Shown one piece after another: positions 61,405 to 64,000 of a DNA stretch of 64,000 nt. The translations under genes were made by a program, and so were the position numbers. Source of the stretch: Oscillospiraceae bacterium (lineage in GTDB: Bacteria; Bacillota; Clostridia; Oscillospirales; Acutalibacteraceae); assembly GCA_015066015.1 (NCBI GenBank), contig SVPE01000007.1, positions 62,001 to 126,000 on the forward strand, written 5' to 3'. The notes under the pieces are model-generated. The model made no database searches. It had not been told where the DNA came from and saw only the letters and a list, made by a program, of their open reading frames with translations. Position 1 is the first letter of the stretch, and the number at the start of each line of letters is the position of its first letter.

Positions 61405-62199
61405 CTATTTTGCGTATAGCATACCGACAATCTTGTTTCTTACTCTGCAGGGAAATGTCTTGCAAAGTACGCTGAGAATTTTATAGGTCGCTCCTATTGT
61501 ATAAATAGGCTTGACATTATTTTTCAATGCGATTTTTGCAATATATTCACCGGCGACTTCGGGCTTCATACCTTTTTGCTCATCTTTTTCCATACTGCTT
61601 ACGCTTCTTCTGATTCTGCCAAGGTAAATATCGTCACCGTTAAAAGATCTCTGTCTTGCCTGAGTAAATTCTGTACAGATATCACCGGGTTGAATGGCAG
61701 TAACGCTTATGCCAAAGGGTCTGATTTCATTGTCGAGAGCACAGGTGTACGATTCTATTGCTGCTTTTGAAGCTGAGTAGAATGTTTGAAATGGGATGTG
61801 AGCAACGGCAGCAACTGAACTTATGTTTACGATTCTGCCGATGTTTTTGCTTCTCATATGCGGAATGACGGCTTTATTCATATTGACCATTCCGAAAAAG
61901 TTCACATCAAATTGTGATTTTGCAGCTTCAGCGGTAGTAAACTCTACCGCACCTGAAATGCCGAATCCGGCACAATTTATGAGGATATCTATTTTTCCTT
62001 CCTCGCATATGACTTTTTCAACGGCTGATTTTACACTGTTTTCATCCGTGACATCTGTTTTTATGTGTTTTATTCCGTCAACGGGTATGTTTCTTCTGCT
62101 GAAATCATATACAGTACATCCTGAATTTTTCAGGGAAATAGCCGTACAACGTCCTATACCTGAGTTTCCACCGGTTACTATTGCGATTTTTTTATTCAT
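61405..62199 (-). CDS. Short-chain dehydrogenase/reductase
   Basis: This 264-residue classical SDR has the cofactor motif TGGNSGIGRCTA near the N-terminus, LINCAGFG, the catalytic serine in VNISSVAAV and YSASK for the tyrosine and lysine. The substrate is unknown. It lies 13 bp downstream of a CDP-glycerol glycerophosphotransferase gene on the same strand, so a role in surface polymer or lipid synthesis is possible but unproven. It ends at a terminator shared with tRNA-Leu. Confidence 0.9.
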   Translation of the reverse strand: MNKKIAIVTGGNSGIGRCTAISLKNSGCTVYDFSRRNIPVDGIKHIKTDVTDENSVKSAVEKVICEEGKIDILINCAGFGISGAVEFTTAEAAKSQFDVNFFGMVNMNKAVIPHMRSKNIGRIVNISSVAAVAHIPFQTFYSASKAAIESYTCALDNEIRPFGISVTAIQPGDICTEFTQARQRSFNGDDIYLGRIRRSVSSMEKDEQKGMKPEVAGEYIAKIALKNNVKPIYTIGATYKILSVLCKTFPCRVRNKIVGMLYAK

Positions 62200-62212
62200 T
62201 TTTTTACCGCCT

Positions 62213-63448
62213 TTATCTGATCATTTCATCAAATATTCTTTTTGCTGAGTTTCCGTCACAGGCACTCATAAACTTGTTTTTAAATGAAACTGTTTTTGAA
62301 GGATTAAATTCTTTTTCTGCTTTTCTTATTTCATTTATAATTCCGTCAGTATCCTTAACTATAGGTCCCGGGACAAAGTCAGTGTATTCATAATAAAATG
62401 ACCGTGAGTTATCGTATTCTTTCAGATCATAAGCAAAAAATATCATAGGTCTTTCGAGTAGTGAATACTCAAATATAAGAGAGGAGTAGTCTGAAATAAC
62501 AATATCAGCCGCGCAAAGCAGATTTTCAATAGGATAAGTCGGATGCGGCTTGATTGCAAAATTTTTCATATAATCAGGGGCAAACGTGTTTGCGTTGAAG
62601 CCTTTTACAAGATGGGGATGAAGCTTGATAAGAAGCACATATTCCTCTTTCAGCTCACTGTACATTTTTTCAAGGTCAAAGGTGATTTCGTTGTGGGATT
62701 TTTGTAAGCTGTCTCCACGATAGGTAGGTGCCCACAGTATAATTTTTTTGTCTTGGGGAATTTTATATGTTTTCCTGACTTCTTCGCTCTTTTCTTTTAT
62801 AAATTTTTCGTCAAAGAAAACATCCGTGCGGGCAACACCGAGAGCCTTGACTTTTTTTATGTCTGCTCCGAAAGCTTCGGCATAAATTTCATTTACGCTT
62901 TCTGCCGATGTGATTATATCTGTATAGGTTTTATGTACGTTGTATTTTTCAAAAAAATCGTCCTTGAGACCCCAATTGCTATTTCTGGTGGAATAACCCC
63001 ATTTTTTAAACGCTCCGCAGCCGTGCCACACTTGAATAAGCTTTGAACTTTTTCTCGGATCGTTCGCAAAGGCCGGAAGATAATAATCGTTTACAAATGT
63101 GCATTTTGCCTGTGCGTAATATTTTGTGAACTGAAGGTCAAAGTTTATCTTTCTGATTTCATTGATATAGAAGGTTTTGCTCCTGACCTTGGGCATACAG
63201 AGACAAATAGGTTTATATCCGCAATTTTCTGCATGTTCGAATATACCTTTGTATTCAGCCGGTATTTTGTCGTCTCTGTTTGCAACGAATAAAATCAGTT
63301 TTTCATTAACTTTTTTTATGGAGTAAATCTTATACACAAGCTTCCAAAGGAAAAAAAAGAGAAAGTTATTGAGCATGTTTCTGTATTTTTCTTTGTGAAG
63401 GTATTTATAGTAATGGTTATTGAGAATTTTTTTGATTTGTTCCTTCAT
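62213..63448 (-). CDS. CDP-glycerol glycerophosphotransferase family protein (TagB/TagF type)
   Basis: This protein of about 411 residues matches the glycerophosphotransferase family that extends teichoic-acid or related polymers. It has VWHGCGAFKKWGY, the ILWAPTYRGDS segment, LLIKLHPH and ADIVISDYSSLIFEYSLL with the CDP-binding acidic/serine motif. Near the N-terminus is a hydrophobic amphipathic stretch for membrane association. The ATG at 63448 is chosen because GAGGTG precedes it by 9 bp; an earlier in-frame ATG at 63487 lacks a site. No CDP-glycerol synthesis gene is in the window. Confidence 0.9.
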   Translation of the reverse strand: MKEQIKKILNNHYYKYLHKEKYRNMLNNFLFFFLWKLVYKIYSIKKVNEKLILFVANRDDKIPAEYKGIFEHAENCGYKPICLCMPKVRSKTFYINEIRKINFDLQFTKYYAQAKCTFVNDYYLPAFANDPRKSSKLIQVWHGCGAFKKWGYSTRNSNWGLKDDFFEKYNVHKTYTDIITSAESVNEIYAEAFGADIKKVKALGVARTDVFFDEKFIKEKSEEVRKTYKIPQDKKIILWAPTYRGDSLQKSHNEITFDLEKMYSELKEEYVLLIKLHPHLVKGFNANTFAPDYMKNFAIKPHPTYPIENLLCAADIVISDYSSLIFEYSLLERPMIFFAYDLKEYDNSRSFYYEYTDFVPGPIVKDTDGIINEIRKAEKEFNPSKTVSFKNKFMSACDGNSAKRIFDEMIR

Positions 63449-63539
63449 GTTGTTGATCACCTCACTGACAGGAGTATTATATATCATCCGGCATTTTTTT
63501 TCAATAGCACTTAGGATTATTATTTTTATAAAGAAAAAA

Positions 63540-63561
63540 GACTCTCCTGAAACGGAGAGTC
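63540..63561. terminator. Terminator of rpmB
   Basis: GACTCTCC (63540-63547), 6-nt loop, GGAGAGTC (63554-63561), with a T-run on the minus strand side. Confidence 0.88.
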
Positions 63562-63583
63562 AATTTTTTATAAAGTCCTTAAA

Positions 63584-63772
63584 TCAGATGGCACGAGTAA
63601 CCTTGCCTGAACGTAAGCAACGAGTGCAAGCATAAACTCTCTTGGGTGAGCCGTTAACGATAGCTTTAACACGCTTTACGTTGGGCTTCCATGTTCTGTT
63701 GGATCTTCTGTGTGAGTGGGAAACCTTGATGCCGAAAGCAACATCTTTACCGCAATATTCACATTTTGCCAT
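63584..63772 (-). CDS. rpmB: 50S ribosomal protein L28
   Basis: This 62-residue ribosomal protein begins MAKCEYCGKDVAFGIKVSHS and ends YACTRCLRSGKVTRAI, with two CxxC pairs, so it is the zinc-binding form. An AGGAGGT site lies six bases before the ATG at 63772; an in-frame upstream ATG would put the site inside the gene. It is monocistronic and divergent from the gene at the right edge, an arrangement usual in Firmicutes. Confidence 0.96.
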   Translation of the reverse strand: MAKCEYCGKDVAFGIKVSHSHRRSNRTWKPNVKRVKAIVNGSPKRVYACTRCLRSGKVTRAI

Positions 63773-63925
63773 TAGTCGCACCTCCTAAAAATAATTTGTA
63801 ACTACATAAGCGAGGTATATAATAACAGAAAGAAAAAGAAAAAGCAAGAGTTTTTTCAAAAAAAATCATTAATATTTTCACAAAATGCTAAAATATGTAA
63901 AAAAAACTTTTTACAGCCACTTTTA

Positions 63926-63954
63926 TTGACAAGTAAAGTGTCTTTGTATATAAT
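63926..63954 (+). promoter_or_regulatory. Consensus promoter of the right-edge gene
   Basis: TTGACA at 63926-63931, 17-bp spacer, TATAAT at 63949-63954, a perfect consensus match. Confidence 0.88.
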
Positions 63955-63985
63955 TATTTCATAATGGTAACGGAGGTTTAATATC

Positions 63986-64000
63986 ATGAAAATAACAATT
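63986..64000 (+). CDS. Start of a gene cut by the window edge
   Basis: Only five codons (MKITI) are visible, after a CGGAGG ribosome binding site and a consensus promoter. In many Firmicutes the gene divergent from rpmB encodes an Asp23/YloU-type protein followed by a DAK-type kinase, but five residues are too few to assign anything. Confidence 0.6.

Overview
The window is a 64 kb chromosomal stretch from a low-to-moderate GC Gram-positive anaerobe. The gene content points to the class Clostridia, most likely a gut Oscillospirales/Ruminococcaceae-type bacterium; this placement is inference from gene families and style, not from a search. Supporting signs are T-box leaders on alaS and cysE-cysS, a Firmicutes-type LexA box on recA, a split transketolase, RqcH, GlpP, a four-cysteine L28, consensus TTGACA/TATAAT promoters with AGGAGG ribosome binding sites, and a BspA-type leucine-rich secreted protein. 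Most genes lie on the plus strand in tight operons with overlapping start and stop codons. No insertion sequence, phage gene, integrase or CRISPR array was seen.

Layout. 1-10.8 kb: housekeeping (lspA end, RluA-type pseudouridine synthase, HAD phosphatase, split transketolase, DUF1858 protein, trmK, Nif3-like, rqcH, dnaE). 10.8-15.5 kb: GH38 alpha-mannosidase, a PHP-type histidinol-phosphatase candidate and mntP. 15.56-17.25 kb: tRNA-Val(GAC) followed by a 1.6 kb islet bounded by a perfect 47-bp direct repeat of the tRNA 3' half. The islet holds an array of small hairpins, a highly structured putative RNA with its own promoter and terminator, and a secreted leucine-rich-repeat protein. 17.3-27.7 kb: membrane protein, T-box/alaS, two secreted single-pass proteins sharing a C-terminal tail, HIT protein, glycerophosphodiesterase, GH30 glycosidase and NAD(P)HX repair enzyme. 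27.8-38.1 kb: solitary MazF-like toxin, amino-acid permease, SOS-controlled recA with recX-rimO-ATPase, T-box/cysE-cysS, murI and a QueG-like protein.

38.2-47 kb: a complete his operon, hisZ-G-D-C-B-H-A-F-IE, with a GH125 alpha-mannosidase directly behind it. It lacks a histidinol-phosphatase, which the PHP protein at 14 kb could supply. 47-54 kb: lon-ysxC-glpP-GNAT, DUF378 and a UxaA-family dehydratase. 53.8-57.2 kb (minus strand): PRPP synthetase, CDF metal exporter and MscS channel. 57.3-60.3 kb: a Fur/Zur-type regulator with an operator over its own promoter, then a metal ABC transporter whose permease and substrate-binding protein are fused in one polypeptide. 60.3-64 kb: polysaccharide deacetylase, tRNA-Leu(UAG), a short-chain dehydrogenase, a CDP-glycerol glycerophosphotransferase, rpmB and the first codons of a divergent gene.

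The parts most worth attention are the tRNA-Val islet and its structured RNA, the 8-mer/hairpin array inside it, the Cys/aromatic C-terminal module of the LRR protein, the permease-binding-protein fusion, and a hairpin covering the start of the NAD(P)HX repair gene. All functions are assigned by reading motifs; no database or folding program was run.
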